In this document: piece by piece, positions 22,020 to 34,189 of the stretch
How positions within the stretch are numbered: position 1 is the first letter of the stretch
Layout of the letters: each line of letters opens with the position of its first letter
NCBI RefSeq assembly: GCF_027595985.1
Contig: NC_073311.1
Span: 52,181,292-52,245,291, forward strand
Reading direction: 5' to 3'
Length of the DNA stretch: 64,000 nucleotides
Source: Sorex araneus
Lineage: Eukaryota > Chordata > Mammalia > Eulipotyphla > Soricidae
Position numbers and translations under genes: made by a program
The notes under the pieces: model-generated
What the model was told of the DNA's origin: nothing
Seen by the model: the letters and a program-made list of their open reading frames with translations, nothing else
Database searches by the model: none

Positions 22020-22370
22020 AAGTCTCTGTATTGTTTTCCATGGGAGTTAAACCAGACTATTCCCGCCAGCAGTGGATGAGAGTTCTTTTCTCAGCACATC
22101 GTTGTCAACACATAATGCTGCCAGTTTTTTTTTCCCTATGTGCCATTCTCACGGGTGTGAGATATGTCATAGTAATCTTGATTTGGATTTCCCTGATCAT
22201 AAGTGATGATGAGCACTTCTTCATGTGCTTATTGATCAAAGGTCTGTTTTCAGAGAAGTGCCTGTTCCTTTTCTCTGAACATGTTTTGATAATGTTTTTC
22301 AATTTTTTGTTGTCGTTGTCGATCTTTTTGATTACCTTAGACAGAATGGTCTGATGTGTTAAGTCAAGTA
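22020..22370 (-). mobile_element. Old L1 ORF2 fragment, antisense
   Basis: Antisense L1 text (TCCCGCCAGCAGTGGATGAG, CATTCTCACGGGTGTGAGAT, TTTGGATTTCCCTGATCATA) typical of ancient mammalian L1. Confidence 0.75.
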
Positions 22371-22510
22371 TTTTCTTCCACAAAATAGAGATGTTCACAA
22401 AACAGTGTAGATCAACAAATTATGCCATGCTCACACAAAATGTTTAGTGGAACAAACCAAATTTGAAAGAATATGTACTGTTTTATTACATTTTAGATAT
22501 TAATTTTTTT

Positions 22511-22673
22511 ATTTTTGGGTCACACCTGGCTATGCACAGGGGTTACTCCTGGCTCTGCACTCAAGAATTAGCCCTGGTGGTGCTCAGGGGACCATATGGG
22601 ATTCTGGGATTTGAACCCGGGTTGGCCGCCTGCAAGGCAAACGCCCTACCCGCTGTGTTATTGCTCCAGCCCC
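22511..22673 (-). mobile_element. A-tail SINE
   Basis: A full antisense copy. TAGATATTAATTTTTT repeats at 22494-22509 and 22674-22689. Confidence 0.93.
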
Positions 22674-22917
22674 TAGATATTAATTTTTTAAATAGTAAAC
22701 TAGCCATTATGGACAGAGGTGTATTTGGCCATCGACAATAAAATCCAAGAAAATAGCAGTGGGGATAACTCTGGGCAATACACTATCACATGTGTTCTTT
22801 TGCAAGTATTTCCAATTTGTATATTTATAACCTATGGATTTTCCCACAGATGTCCCCCTGGTGGAAATAATAATAGAGGATATCAAATTTCAGCACACTG
22901 TTAAATTGTTAGACATT

Positions 22918-23180
22918 TGCTCTGCTTCCAGATCTTGACTATTATCAATAGAGCTGCAGTGGACATATAGTTTTTCATATTGTTTTTTTCAAATGAATAT
23001 GTCTGTGTTCTTAGAAGATATGCCAAGAAGTGGAATTTCTGGGTCATACTACACTTTTTTGAAGAATATATTTTTCCATAGATTTGAATTAGATACTAGT
23101 CTTTCTAACAGTGAGTGAGAGTCCTTCTGTCCACTGTATCCCCATAGGCCCATTATTTCTGGTCTTGATGATATAATAAA
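22918..23180 (-). mobile_element. Old L1 ORF2 fragment, antisense
   Basis: TTGACTATTATCAATAGAGC and TGGAATTTCTGGGTCATAC are diverged L1 antisense text. Confidence 0.6.
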
Positions 23181-23284
23181 AAATTTTGAGCACTCACCAT
23201 CTATTTAATGAGAAATCTTCTGTGAATTCTATTTAAGGATAGAGGTAGACACATATATGATTCCCCCCTGATGACTCATTCATT

Positions 23285-23435
23285 TTTCTCTTTGGGGTTA
23301 CACTCTTGGTGCTCAAGGCCTCTTCCTGGGTTGCTGCCTGCGATGCTCAGGGAACTGTGCAGTGCGGGGAAGCAAAGGAGATCAGATGCTTGCCAGGCAG
23401 GAGTCTTAACCACTGGGCTGGCTCTCTGGACTAAG
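23285..23435 (-). mobile_element. Ancient tRNA-SINE, antisense
   Basis: GCTCAGGGAACTGTGCAGTG, then TTGCCAGGCAGGAGTCTTAA, then ACTGGGCTGGCTC follow the order of the SINE core and head with many changes. Confidence 0.5.
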
Positions 23436-23461
23436 AATCTTCAGCTGTTTTACTTATTATA

Positions 23462-23605
23462 TTTTATTTTTTGGCCATACCTGGTGATGCTCAGGGGTTA
23501 CTCCTGGCTCTGCACTCAGAGGTCACTCCTGATGGTATCTGGGGAACCATAAAAGATGCTGGGAATTGAACCTGAGTCAGCGGATTTACTCTCTTGCTCC
23601 GATCC
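23462..23605 (-). mobile_element. A-tail SINE, diverged
   Basis: TTTTTTGGCCATACCTGGTG, CTGGCTCTGCACTCAGAGGT, and a decayed head ending in TTGCTCCGATCC. Confidence 0.8.
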
Positions 23606-24340
23606 TTGAATCTTTAATTTTTTAAGACATACAGATTCTTGATCCCTAAGCACATTTATTGATAAAAATCTCATTATTCCCTAAAAAATTTGGTCCGTTA
23701 AGTTTAAATAATTCCAAGAGATAAGTTTGTATCTTATTCTAAGATTATTAAAACTTAATAAAATGTAAACTCCAATAGTAAATGATGCTGTTTTAAATGT
23801 TCCCAAGAAATTATTTTATATTGTCTTCAAAATACCTTCCTTAGGAAATTGATAATATTTTCTAAAGCAAAGATGACTTTTTCTACTCTTTATAATAAAA
23901 TACAATATCAGCTTCAGTATGTTGTTTCTTTCCAAACTGAATACTTCTTTTTACTTAATTTTTTTAATCCACGTGGTCTATCAGTTTTTATCTCAATACT
24001 TTACTATCTTTTAAGATCATAAATTAGAGTATCCTGAATAACTTTTTTTGAGTAAAATTTATGTCCTGTTGGCTATTGCATTCACTTTCAAGCCATGTCT
24101 AATAGCATAGACTATACTTCCTGCATTCTTTGTTATTCTTTCATCTTATGATTACATTTCTGCTATTTCAGCCTTTGATTTAACTGTGCTTCTTTTGGCT
24201 CCTGCTAAAGGAAAAGAACGTTAAGTAACTGACATTTGGATAGCTGAAGTAATGTTGGAGAGGGATGACAAGAAACCATAGTATGAGCTGATGTCACCAA
24301 ATGGAAAGCGATTGTTACGGATTTCAAAGGAAGTATTGTT
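23606..24340. other. Upstream flank of the secreted-protein gene
   Basis: Repeat-free, AT-rich. It may hold distal control elements; none can be named. Confidence 0.35.
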
Positions 24341-24350
24341 CTCCTTGGTC

Positions 24351-24358
24351 TTATAAAG
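24351..24358 (+). promoter_or_regulatory. TATA box of the secreted-protein gene
   Basis: TTATAAAG lies 48 bp before the ATG. Transcription would then start near 24380 and give a 5' UTR of about 25 nt, short as in salivary proline-rich-protein genes. Confidence 0.65.
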
Positions 24359-24405
24359 ATTTCGTCCGAGATGTGTGAGGAAACGGAGAGTGAAAGAGAG
24401 ACACC

Positions 24406-27400
24406 ATGGCTTCTACCAAGATGCTGCTGCTGCTCTTCTCAGTGGTCCTGCTTGCCCTGACCTCAGTGAGAGGTGCTAAGTATGGTAAGACAGGGAAACG
24501 GGGATCTTACAGGGGAGATGGGGATAAGGTTCATGGAAAAGAATAGGGTGGGGTTGACTTTTCTCAGAAGTGGAACTTTATTTTCAAAGAGTTGGTTTAT
24601 ATATTTTTTCCCACTGATTTCAAATATATATGGGTGGGAGCGATAGCACAGCGGGTTGCACGAGGCTGACCCGAGTTCAAGTCCTCTCTCCCTGTATGAG
24701 AGCCCGGCAAGTTACAGAGAGTATCTAGCCCACATGGCAGAGCCTGGCAAACTACCCGTGGCGTATTTGATATGCCAAAAACAGTAACAACAGGTCTCAC
24801 AGTGGAGATGTTACTGGTGCCCGCTTGAGCAAATCGATGAGCAACGAGATGACAGTGACAGTGACAGTGATTTCAAATATATGTCTGAAAGTCTGAAACA
24901 AAATCCCAAAGCCAGAGTTGGCATAATGTAACTTTCACTTTTTTTTAGATGGGCAATCTTCAATTAATTCATCCAGAGTTCAAATAGCATCTCTAAATTG
25001 AGGGAAAGGTCTATGATTTATCTTAATTTTTTATTTCCTTATGTTTTTATTTTATAAAAAAAATTGGACATTAAGTAGGCAGCATTAGATAGCTCTTTCC
25101 ATTACATCACTCATTTGAAAATACCTGTAGGTCTGGTCCTATGGACATTTGTCAGGGATGCTGCTATAGTAAATATGGAGATTACAAGAAATGGGTAATT
25201 TCAGCAGCTATAAAGGAATCTATAAATAATAAAAGAAAAAGGTTGATTTGTAATTAGTGTGTGAATCCTGTAAGTAGAGAAGATGAGTGGCATATATTTG
25301 TGATTTTTTTTTGTTTTTGCAGTGTCAGTGGATGACGTGTATTAGTGGTAGCAAATATCTTGATTCAAAAGTAAAAATATAGAAAAACCCTTAAATTTTA
25401 AAATCTTATTTCCATAAAGTTGTTCACAATGATTGATTACATTCAATATTTCAACACCAATCTGACCACCGTTACACCTTTTCATCACCGTTATTTTGAC
25501 GTTTCCCACTGCCACTCAAGCCTGCCCCACAGGCAGATGCTAGATAATTTATTTTATATTGCTTGTTATGAATAGTATAAGATATCTGTAAAGGTACATC
25601 TCACAGTGATTCAACCAAGAAGAAAAAAAATAGTATGAGATATTGTGCAGCCACAAAAGATGCCACCTGCTCCTGGGATAGTAAAAGTTTAAATAATTCA
25701 GATCTGAAGCCATCTCTGCATAGAGCTGCAAGTTTCAAGATTCATTTGTGAGTCTCTGGATCATGGTCATTCCTGCGCTCAAATGGCACCTGGAGGCAGT
25801 TTGTGGACGTGACAGTCAGGACCCTGGTAGGGTGGAGAAGGCCCAGTCTTGACCTCATGAAACCTGGTGTTTTCAGTCACTGGTCCCGATACTGGGGTTT
25901 TTCAGTGGATTTAGTCTCTTGCGTGGGGGGCCCAGGTAGAAACTTGCTTAAGTTACTACAAATAACCAGCGACTAGACCTCTTGCAAAATAAATAAGATA
26001 ATTTGGAGAGAAATTTAACTTTATTATTAAATGTGTATGGATTACATAGAAATAGACAAAGGTTTTTTATTTTTGTTTTTCCAGTGGGGTTGGGGCATCA
26101 AAGGGATTTTGTGTGCCATGCCAGCCGTGATCAGGGCTTACTTCTGATGCTATACTCAGGGATCACTCCTGGTGGGCTTGAGGTACCATATGGGGTGGCA
26201 GGGAGTGAATCCAGTTGACTACATACAAGGCAAGTGTCTCACCTGCTATACTATTGCTCCAGCTACAACAGCCTAAGTGGTTTTTTTTTAAAATAAATGT
26301 TCTAATTGAGTAATTGAATTTTAATCCTGTTGCTAAATGGAAGTGTAGAGATCAGCTTGCTACTCATGGTAATTTTAAAAATGATAATTTAAACATTTTC
26401 TGAAATGCAATAAATTTCAATAAGGGTCTATGGACAGATTTTGCAAGATAAAATTATTTGAGACTCAAACTCTGTGTTCAATGACAGATTTGGTGTTAGA
26501 TGGGGAATAACAAGCAATTTCTATGGAAAAATATTTTTTAAAGAAATATGTACTAGGAATTTAGTTTGTTCCTAGTTGTGCACATTTATTTATACTTAAG
26601 TCTCCACTGCAATTATTTGAAGTGGTTTCTACTGCCCACATTACACATTTGAACAAGAACTTTAAAGATTATGCAGAATTCAGTAGCAAATGAGAAAGTT
26701 ACCTCAGGGAGCCAGGCCTGTTGGATATCTTCCTGCCTTTTTGTGATTTATCTTTCAATTTTACTTCATCTGAAATGCCTTGCAATTGTACTTAGTATGT
26801 CAAATATTTTCAAGTCAACATATCTTTTCAACAAATCAATTCCCTTGCTCCATATCTTTTCTTGTTCTCAAATGGATTTTCTTTTTGACTTGTCCTTGGA
26901 ACTCACTCACTTCTTCAGGACACCATTTAGTCTAATAAAATACAGGGTTATGTTTCCTTATGTAGCACTATACCACTGTCCTCCTGTTGCTCATTGATTT
27001 GCTAAAGCGGGCGCCAGTAACGTCTCCATTGTGAGACTTGTTACTGTTTTTGGCATATTGAATGTGTCACGGGTGGCTTGCCAGGCTTTGCCATATGGGC
27101 GGGATACTTTCGGTAGCTTGCCAGGCTCTCCAAGACGGATGGAGGAATCGAGCCCGGGTTCGTTGCGTGCAAGGCAAACGCCCTGCCCACTGTGCTATCA
27201 CTCCAGCCCTGTGTTTCCTTATGTATTTCATAGAATTATTTATAAATCAAAGTTTGAATAAGTTTTAAGGAACGGTATAACCAGAAGGAGTAACAAATGT
27301 AGGATGTCCCTAATATTACCCCTCAACACTTAAACCGTGTGTCAATGAGGCCTTTTCTTGCTTAGGTCAAAGACAGTGCTGCTGAGGGTAAGGAGAAAGT

Positions 27401-30400
27401 TAGGATCCTTGCAAATAAAGTTTTGTAGTCTGGCTTCAGGAGGACTTTATCAGGAATGGGTAAGACTCATTGTTTAAGAGTTTTGGAGGTCAAGGTGCTC
27501 TGAAGAGAGTCTTGGAGAATAAATAATTGTTATCATTAAAGAGTGGAGCAAAGTCAAACTTTATTTAAATGGATGTATGGGCAAGTTTCTGAAATTAAAG
27601 TTTTTAAATCTGGAGTTGAGTTTCATTTGAAGCATTCACCTTTTGGGCCAAGAGTTTTCTGAAAGAGTAAAGCCAGTTAGTAAAGTCTGTAAGCTTTATC
27701 CGAGTAGATGGTTTTTATTTTCCAATTTTCTCTATTGCAACACATTCCATGGTCTTTATTTTGTCTCTAGTAATTGTGTGCTCTCCATTTTATTATACAA
27801 AATGCAGAATTGGTGAAATATTTAACTCCGTCTCTACCTCTGCTTCAGAATCAATGATGAGGGATGAGTCCTACTTTATAAAACATTGGTATCCAAACTC
27901 AAAGAAAAATTGCTATTGATGTTTTTATATTATTATTATTATTATTTTATTAGGCAGTTTTCTTAGCTTCTTGTATCTAAACCTACTTGAATTTCTATAA
28001 ATGTATAGCTGGGATTTTATTATATCAAACATTGCATTTGTATAATCTTTCTCAAAATTTTCTTTCTCTTTAAATCCTAGATGCTTTCTCTCAAAACCAT
28101 GTTGAAGAGCCGGGTAAGTCATTATCCCTGATTATTTTTCTTCAAAATCAATGATAGTTTTTGATTTCATGTTTTATCTCTTGAAAGTCATCAAAATTTG
28201 GTCTATAAAAGTGTGAAAAGCAGTAGCAAATCCATAATTTTCAGTGGTCCTTAGTAACACTGTTGTAAGTGGGCCACGTCTCTTCTTTCTACATTGGAAT
28301 TTCTTCTGTTTGATATGTGATTAATTAGTGTCTTAACATCTGTACTAGGTATCACTTTCCTCATGTGTAAATGGGTTTCTCTCATTCCTTCAACAACCAA
28401 GTATTAATGGTTAAATAACACAAATCTCTTACTATGTATCTTAAAATGCCAGTGCATTCATCATTGCACTTTATTTATTAACATCATAATTTGTTCATTC
28501 TTTGATATTGAGCCCTGTTCAAATAATATATTTCTGAGTAGTTGAAAATTAAAGTCATTATTGGTTCTACACACAGATAAAAATTTTAAGTCAATTTTAA
28601 TATTGTAGGCAAGACTGTATAAAAGAGAGAGGATATAATAAAAGACAAGAGAACCAAAAGTGTTCTAATGGATCATATGTTAGGACACCAGAGTGGTGAA
28701 CATTGTAAATCACCAATATTGTTTGCTATTCAAACAAAACTTTTATTTATATGCTTATGCTTTCCCCAAGTTTCTGATTTGTTCATGACTCTTCCATTAT
28801 TATGATGATGCTTTTTCCTTTTGCTTACTTTGGCATTTTCATGACAGAATTCCCTGAAGAGGAAGAGACTAGGTACCTAGAGAGAGGTGAGTTGCTTTGA
28901 ATTCAATTACATTTATTTCAAGATTTTTCCCCCACCCCAATTCGTTTATGATTTTTCTCAAGGAATTCTCAGAATTCTAGGTCACTTGTCTAATCCAAGT
29001 AATTACAGTTTTCAAAAAATTCTTGCACATTAAAATTTCCATCCTCGACCGTTTTATGATTTAATTTACTCTTACATCTACACTGTGGAAGATGCACAAA
29101 GGAACCTAAAGAATAGCAGGGGCTGGGGAGATAGCGCAGAGTGATGGTACTTGTGACAGTAGCTGCTTGGCCTGTGGTCAATCCTGGTTTGATGCCTGGT
29201 TGACTTATGGTCCCCTGAGCATCTCCTGGGTGACCTATGAGCCAAAGACAGGAAAAGCCCCTGAGTAGAGCTGGGTGTGGCTCAAAACCTCCTGACCCAC
29301 CGTTCAAAGAGAACAAAGAAAGAAATTATTGGCTTTAGTGCTTTTTTTTCTTTTTGGGTCACACCCAGCAATGTTCAGGGGTCACTTCTGGCTCTGCACT
29401 CAGGAATTACCCCTGGCCGTGCTCAGGGGGCCATATGGGATGCTGGGAATCAAACCCGGGTCAGCCTCGTGCAAGGCAAATGCCCTACCCACTGTGCTAT
29501 CACTCCAGCCCCTTATTGGCTTTAGTTTTAAGTAATCTTTAGAGTCTAGGATTCCAGTCAATACTTCTGATTGTTTTCCCTTTGATTTTTTTTTTCTTTT
29601 TGAAGTTACCAGGCCTTAACTATCGTGATGAGGCCAGGTTTATATGGGGGTTACTAACAGAATTGTTTTGATTCCTATGTACTTCATTGCAACATTAATT
29701 CAATACAATTAAATACTTAACAATAACCATAATCAGGTTTTGTTCTTGGCATCAGAGATAGAAAGAAAAGGGAAACATGGCTCCAGTCCATAAGAATCTA
29801 CTGGAAACTTTAACCCAGATATAATGATGGTCACTGTATATAACAGTATGAAAGCTCAGAGAATGCAAGGGAAGGGAAGGCTTCTGTAGGAGAGGTTGTG
29901 TAATCTGCCCTTGGCTACTAGAGCTGGAGGAAAGCAGAGTGAAATATGTAACTACATCTATGTGGAAAACTCTTCATTGATGCTTGCAGAACCCTGAATA
30001 GTTAAGGAAGGTCTAGGTGAGTATGCAAAGATGAAGCTGGAGATGTGAATCAGTTCCACATGACAAGGGGTGTTTTAAATGGGAGATTGAATTTGCAAAT
30101 GTACTTCTATGGGCAACAGAGATTTTGAGCACAGAAGTTTCTTTGTGGATCTGAGGATGTATGAAAAATGAGCAGCTGGAGCTCACAGACTGGGTCTTTT
30201 AGGTTTGGAATGTTAGTGTTTGACCGAAGGCACAATGAAGCATCTGGACCAGCAATAAATGAAATATTTAATAAACAAAAGAATAGTTGCAAGAGTGATT
30301 GATGGTATGCAATCATGTAGACATGGGTAAAAATTTGCTTGCAAAAAGAAGCAAAAAGAAGCAAACGGTGAGGTCCTGGGTTCAATTGTAGGCACTGGTA

Positions 30401-32544
30401 TTTGCCAAAGGAGACAACTGAAGAGGAGATTTACTTGAACATTCTATAGAATGAGAAAGGGGAGATGGAGAGCACGTGGTGGTATTGGGTTGCTGTCCTA
30501 CTGGGAAGGATGACAGGACTAGTCATCGACCCTTCTCCCGCTACCTTTCACCACATCCAGTAGATTTGTGTCAAGATGTCACATACATCTCTAAGTAGAA
30601 ACAGTGGCTATGTTGCATATTTTCTTGACATCTAGGCATTTATGGATAACAATCACGTGTATCACGGTAATTTCAGGATGGATAATACTATCCAATAACG
30701 GCACAAAATTCCAAAGAGAGGAGAGTAGTGGATGATGGGACAGATAACACATGCTGAATCAGCAGTCGTGCATATCATCATGAGGGGCCAAGATTTCTTC
30801 TAGGCAGTGGGCTCTGCCCCACCGCAGAGTACCACTGAAACTCATGACAGGCGACTTTTCACGCCCTTTAGGTTACAGCAGAGTTCAAACTTGCCTCATG
30901 TAAGTTGATGCCTGACCTTTCCCGTGTTTCTTCTTGAATGTGTGTTTTCTTGCCTCAGCCAATGATGAAAGAGAGGAAGATTCTCAAAAGCAACCACAAC
31001 CACGATCTCAAAATGAAGGTGGCGATCAGGGTAACAGGAAGAACAGGGATGTAAATGGAGTCAACAGTAACCAGGCTGGATCCCGTGGTCAGAACGGCCG
31101 AGAAAGCTCATCCAACAGAGCTGGCCAAAGTGGTTCTGGTACCCAAAAGTCCCCCAAAAGCCCACGTGGATCAGCTAGCCAAGGTGATCAAGGTGGCAGA
31201 GGATCCCGCGGTGGCTCTGGTAATCAGAGAGGCCAAGAAGGAAGAAACAGACAGGGTGGACAACGTGGTGGCGCCGGACAAGGACAAACTAAAACCGGTA
31301 GCAAGTGAGTCCCTGCACCATCATTGTAGATGATAATATAGATCAGGGCTTCTTGATTTTTTCCCATTTGGAGCCCCTTTTTGCCTGAGAAATACAACAC
31401 AGATGTATTGGCCAGATACACCTTGGATTTGTTGTCATTTGAATTAAATTTTGTTCGGTAGTTATCAAAAAACATTTTCTGCTGCAAAGAATTTTTGGGA
31501 CTCCCATATTCAGTTACATGATCCAAAGTGAAGTTAGGATCTAGTAGATTTTTCTTTTAACTCCCTATTTCTCCCTTCTTGCTTCAATGGACCATTCTGG
31601 TGTTTAAAATTTAACGTTAGCCACTCTCAAACTTTTTGCCCAGATGTTGCGTTTGTTTTAATTGCAGTTTTTCTTGACCCAACCGTATACAGAGCATGTT
31701 TTCCTACATTCTTGTAAGAGCAAGTGTTTCTTTCCTACTCTAAGTTAGTTTTTAAAATTCATATATTCATACACTAACCTATGACTTATTTATGTTTTCT
31801 CTTTCCTCTACAACCCACTACCCTAACTCCTTCTATCTTTTGATAGAATGTGTTTATTTTATTCTGGGAGGGTCACATACAGAGCTGCTCAGAGCTACTC
31901 TCATTTCTCATTTCTAAATTGGGGCTTTGTTCCTGATGATGCTCAGGGGGCCATGAGGTGATGGGGGTAGAACCCATGCCTTTTCTACGTGAAGCATGCA
32001 CATAGTCCTTTGAGCTTTCTCTCTGGCCCTGTGATGTACCCTTTTTTTGTCTTTGTGGGTCATACCCAGTGATACTCAGGGATTACTCCTGGCTCTACAC
32101 CCAGAAATTACTCCTGGCAGTGCTGGGGGGACCATATGGGATCTGGGGATCAAATCCAGATTGGCCACATGCAAGACAAATGCCCATCTGCTGTACTGTT
32201 GCTCTGACCCCCTGTGATGTAATTTTTTTTTTAAATTTTATTTATTTATTTATTTGTTTGCTTTTTGGGTCACACCCGGCGATGCACAGGGGTTACTCCT
32301 GGCTCTTGCACTCAGGAATTACCCCTGGCGGTGCTCAGGGGACCATATGGGATGCCGGGGATCGAACCCGAGTTGGCTGCGTGCAAGGCAAACGCCCTAC
32401 CCGCTGTGCTATCGCTCCGGCCCCCTGTGATGTAATTTTTAATGAGTCAACTTGATTCTGAAGACAGCAGACATAGATAGTGCCCAAGCTAAATGATTAC
32501 TTTTGTCTAAAATTCTTTTTGGTTTGTTTGTTTTCAGGAACTGA
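24406..32544 (+). CDS. Secreted Gly/Gln/Arg/Ser-rich protein, probable salivary PRP-locus relative (5 exons)
   Basis: Proposed coding exons are 24406-24484, 28081-28113, 28848-28886, 30959-31304 and 32538-32544. All introns are GT-AG and the first three are phase 1. They join into one 504-nt frame of 167 residues plus stop. The ATG (24406) sits in a strong CACCATGG context. Residues 1-23 form a signal peptide (MASTKMLLLLFSVVLLALTS, then VRG). Residues 27-58 are acidic (VEEPEFPEEEETRYLER, then ANDEREED). Residues 59-167 are low-complexity Gly/Gln/Arg/Ser/Asn with GGRGSRGGSG- and RQGGQRGG-like runs. No cysteine or membrane helix is visible. Signal exon, tiny acidic exons, one repeat-rich exon and a last exon that is nearly all 3' UTR match the salivary proline-rich-protein plan, and bitter receptors lie nearby as in PRR4/PRH regions of other mammals. 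Proline is scarce, so orthology is uncertain; a lineage-specific glandular secreted protein is the safer reading. Confidence 0.72.
24630..24867 (+). mobile_element. RTE-tail SINE (intron 1)
   Basis: tRNA-like head (GGGAGCGATAGCACAGCGGG), GGCAAACTACCCGTGGCGTA body, RTE 3' terminus (GGAGATGTTACTGGTGCCCG) and GTGACA units. TGATTTCAAATATAT repeats exactly at 24615-24629 and 24868-24882. Confidence 0.93.
25400..25570 (-). mobile_element. Old L1-like tail module, antisense (intron 1)
   Basis: AAGTTGTTCACAATGATTG, CAATATTTCAACACCAATCT and a TTTATATTGCTTGTTATGA end. The same module occurs at 40566-40725. Confidence 0.6.
26075..26268 (-). mobile_element. A-tail SINE, diverged (intron 1)
   Basis: CAGGGATCACTCCTGGTGGG, GTACCATATGGGGTGGCAGG, then CTATACTATTGCTCCAGC in antisense order. 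Confidence 0.8.
26965..27211 (-). mobile_element. RTE-tail SINE (intron 1)
   Basis: Antisense RTE terminus first (CCAGTAACGTCTCCATTGTG), then body, then tRNA-like head (GTGCTATCACTCCAGCCC). TGTTTCCTTATGTA repeats exactly at 26951-26964 and 27212-27225. Confidence 0.93.
29118..29290 (+). mobile_element. Old A-tail SINE (intron 3)
   Basis: GGGGAGATAGCGCAGAGTG-type head and a GGTGTGGCTCAAAACC end. The core is diverged. Confidence 0.65.
29340..29512 (-). mobile_element. A-tail SINE (intron 3)
   Basis: A full antisense copy. TTATTGGCTTTAGT repeats exactly at 29326-29339 and 29513-29526. Confidence 0.93.
30959..31304 (+). CDS. Main coding exon (exon 4) of the secreted protein
   Basis: The acceptor is a pyrimidine-rich tract ending TGCCTCAG. 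The donor is GCAA|GTGAGT. The exon encodes residues 51-165 and holds all of the Gly/Gln/Arg/Ser-rich body. Reading on into the intron gives a TGA at 31306-31308 immediately, so a retained intron would change only the last residue; splicing to 32538 yields Lys-Asn-stop. Confidence 0.75.
31865..32028 (-). mobile_element. Old A-tail SINE (intron 4)
   Basis: A decayed antisense core (ATGATGCTCAGGGGGCCATG) and a CTCTCTGGCC head end. Confidence 0.6.
32039..32210 (-). mobile_element. A-tail SINE (intron 4)
   Basis: Antisense copy with CCTGTGATGTA at both ends (about 32028-32038 and 32211-32221). Confidence 0.85.
32228..32423 (-). mobile_element. A-tail SINE, young (intron 4)
   Basis: A near-consensus antisense copy. 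CCTGTGATGTAATTTTT repeats exactly at 32211-32227 and 32424-32440, so it landed at the edge of the preceding SINE's own target duplication. Confidence 0.93.
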
Positions 32545-32591
32545 AACAGGAGATCCTGTGATGAGTATGGGCCTATGGGCAATGTGACATC

Positions 32592-32597
32592 AATAAA
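32592..32597 (+). terminator. Poly(A) signal of the secreted-protein gene
   Basis: AATAAA lies 48 bp after the stop codon in the last exon, giving a very short 3' UTR. Confidence 0.75.
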
Positions 32598-32705
32598 GTT
32601 ATTAGCATTAAAATCAGTCTCCTGTTTTTCTTGCCATGTCATTGCTCCCACTTAAGGGACAAAGTGATTGAGAGGGAGATGGAGAACCCTGATTGAACTC
32701 CACCT

Positions 32706-32706
32706 G

Positions 32707-32746
<40 letters not shown>

Positions 32747-32758
32747 GCATATATATAT
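32706..32758. repeat. (CTAT)n microsatellite with AT extension
   Basis: About ten CTAT units, then GCATATATATATAG. Confidence 0.95.
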
Positions 32759-32759
32759 A

Positions 32760-33980
32760 GTTAAGCTTTATTGGTAGTTGGATTTTAACCATTATGAGAA
32801 CTTAACACCAGCATTTCAAAACAAAACATTTTCTTCCTGAGACCAGTGAGGGAATTTTCCAAGTTCAGATCACCAGTACACATATCCTTTGCTCAGCTCA
32901 ATCCCAAATAAGCTTACCTTAGGAATTAGCTTGATCTCTGGCAGCCTTTCAGGGTGCATGTGTCAATATACTATATCCGTGTTTATATATAGGATTTAAG
33001 AAGGCCTCCAGGCCCAATGTACAATGTTGGAGACAGATTCATCACTAGATATCAATCACACAGGCTTCTCTTTGTTTAGGGACCAAGCTATTTACCCCAG
33101 GCAATATAGTTAGTACACGCTGACTTAGCTTATTTCTTATTTATAAATGCATTTGTGGGTACTTTAGAAGAAGATGAGGTGAATAATAGTCTGCCATAAC
33201 TAGGCTAGATGCAAAGGAAAGTGAGTGTTATGGACTGAATCAGGTGTCCAAGAGATTTGAATATTGAAGTGGTAACCCCATCATCACAGGATGGAATCTG
33301 ATTCAGAAATAAGGTTGTTGAAGATGTGATTGGTTCAAATGAGCTCATATCAGGGAGCAAAGAGGATCTTACATGGAACATGAGTGGTGTACTTACAAAA
33401 GGGGTCATTTGGACACAGCTATGCAACCAGGGATAATACCAAATGCAGATGAAGGCAGAGTTTTGGTGATGCAGCAGAAGCTAAAGAATATAAAAACTTG
33501 ACAGTAAACCCCCAGAATGAATTTCTGGTCTCTGGAGCTCTGTAAAACAAAATAACAGCAAAAATCCACAAGTTCCAGTACTTCCATTTACAATTCTTGC
33601 TACAGCAAAACAAGCAAACAAATATGGTGAGAGCATTCACTTACCAGGTTTTAAAAAAATTAATGAGCATTCATAGACTAATGACCAAACACTTATTCTA
33701 TCTACCTCTAAAGCATCTTTTGGAAGTCAAGAGAGATGGAATGTTCTAGGACAGCATCTCTAGTGGGTGGGCCCAGTGCAGTTCAACTAAGAATTGAGCT
33801 AACCTGGAAGTTCTTTGTTTCTCTACAAGTCAAAACATGCTTGTACCTGAGGGAGGTCGCCCATGTGATCGCTGATGACCTTAAAAGGATTAGAAACCCA
33901 GGGGAAGACAAAAAGGAAACTTCTTTGGAGCATTTTCATCTAGGATATGGGAAGTGGTCTAGCAAAAGCCCTCTAAAAAG
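32760..33980. other. Unassigned intergenic sequence
   Basis: No gene or clear repeat. Confidence 0.4.
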
Positions 33981-33985
33981 ATGCC

Positions 33986-34155
33986 TACTTGGGCTTGAGT
34001 GATAGTACAGTGGGTAGAGCTTTGCCTTGTAAGCGGCCAACCCAGGTTCAATCCCCAGCATCCCATATGGTCCCCCAAGCACCACCAGGAGTAATTCCTG
34101 AGTGCAGAGCCAGGAGTAATACCTGAGCATCGCTGGTATGACCCCCCCCCAAAAA
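33986..34155 (+). mobile_element. A-tail SINE
   Basis: GTGATAGTACAGTGGGTAGA head, CATCCCATATGGTCCCCCAA core, A-rich end. Flanking GATGC repeats are imperfect. Confidence 0.88.
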
Positions 34156-34189
34156 AAGGATGCATAGCTTAAGACCCCATTTAAAAGGC

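Noticed and set aside
29277-29542. Overlapping open frames repeated in many places (GTIWDAG- and CTQELLLAV-like peptides)
   Set aside because: They are translations of antisense A-tail SINEs, found wherever that SINE occurs.
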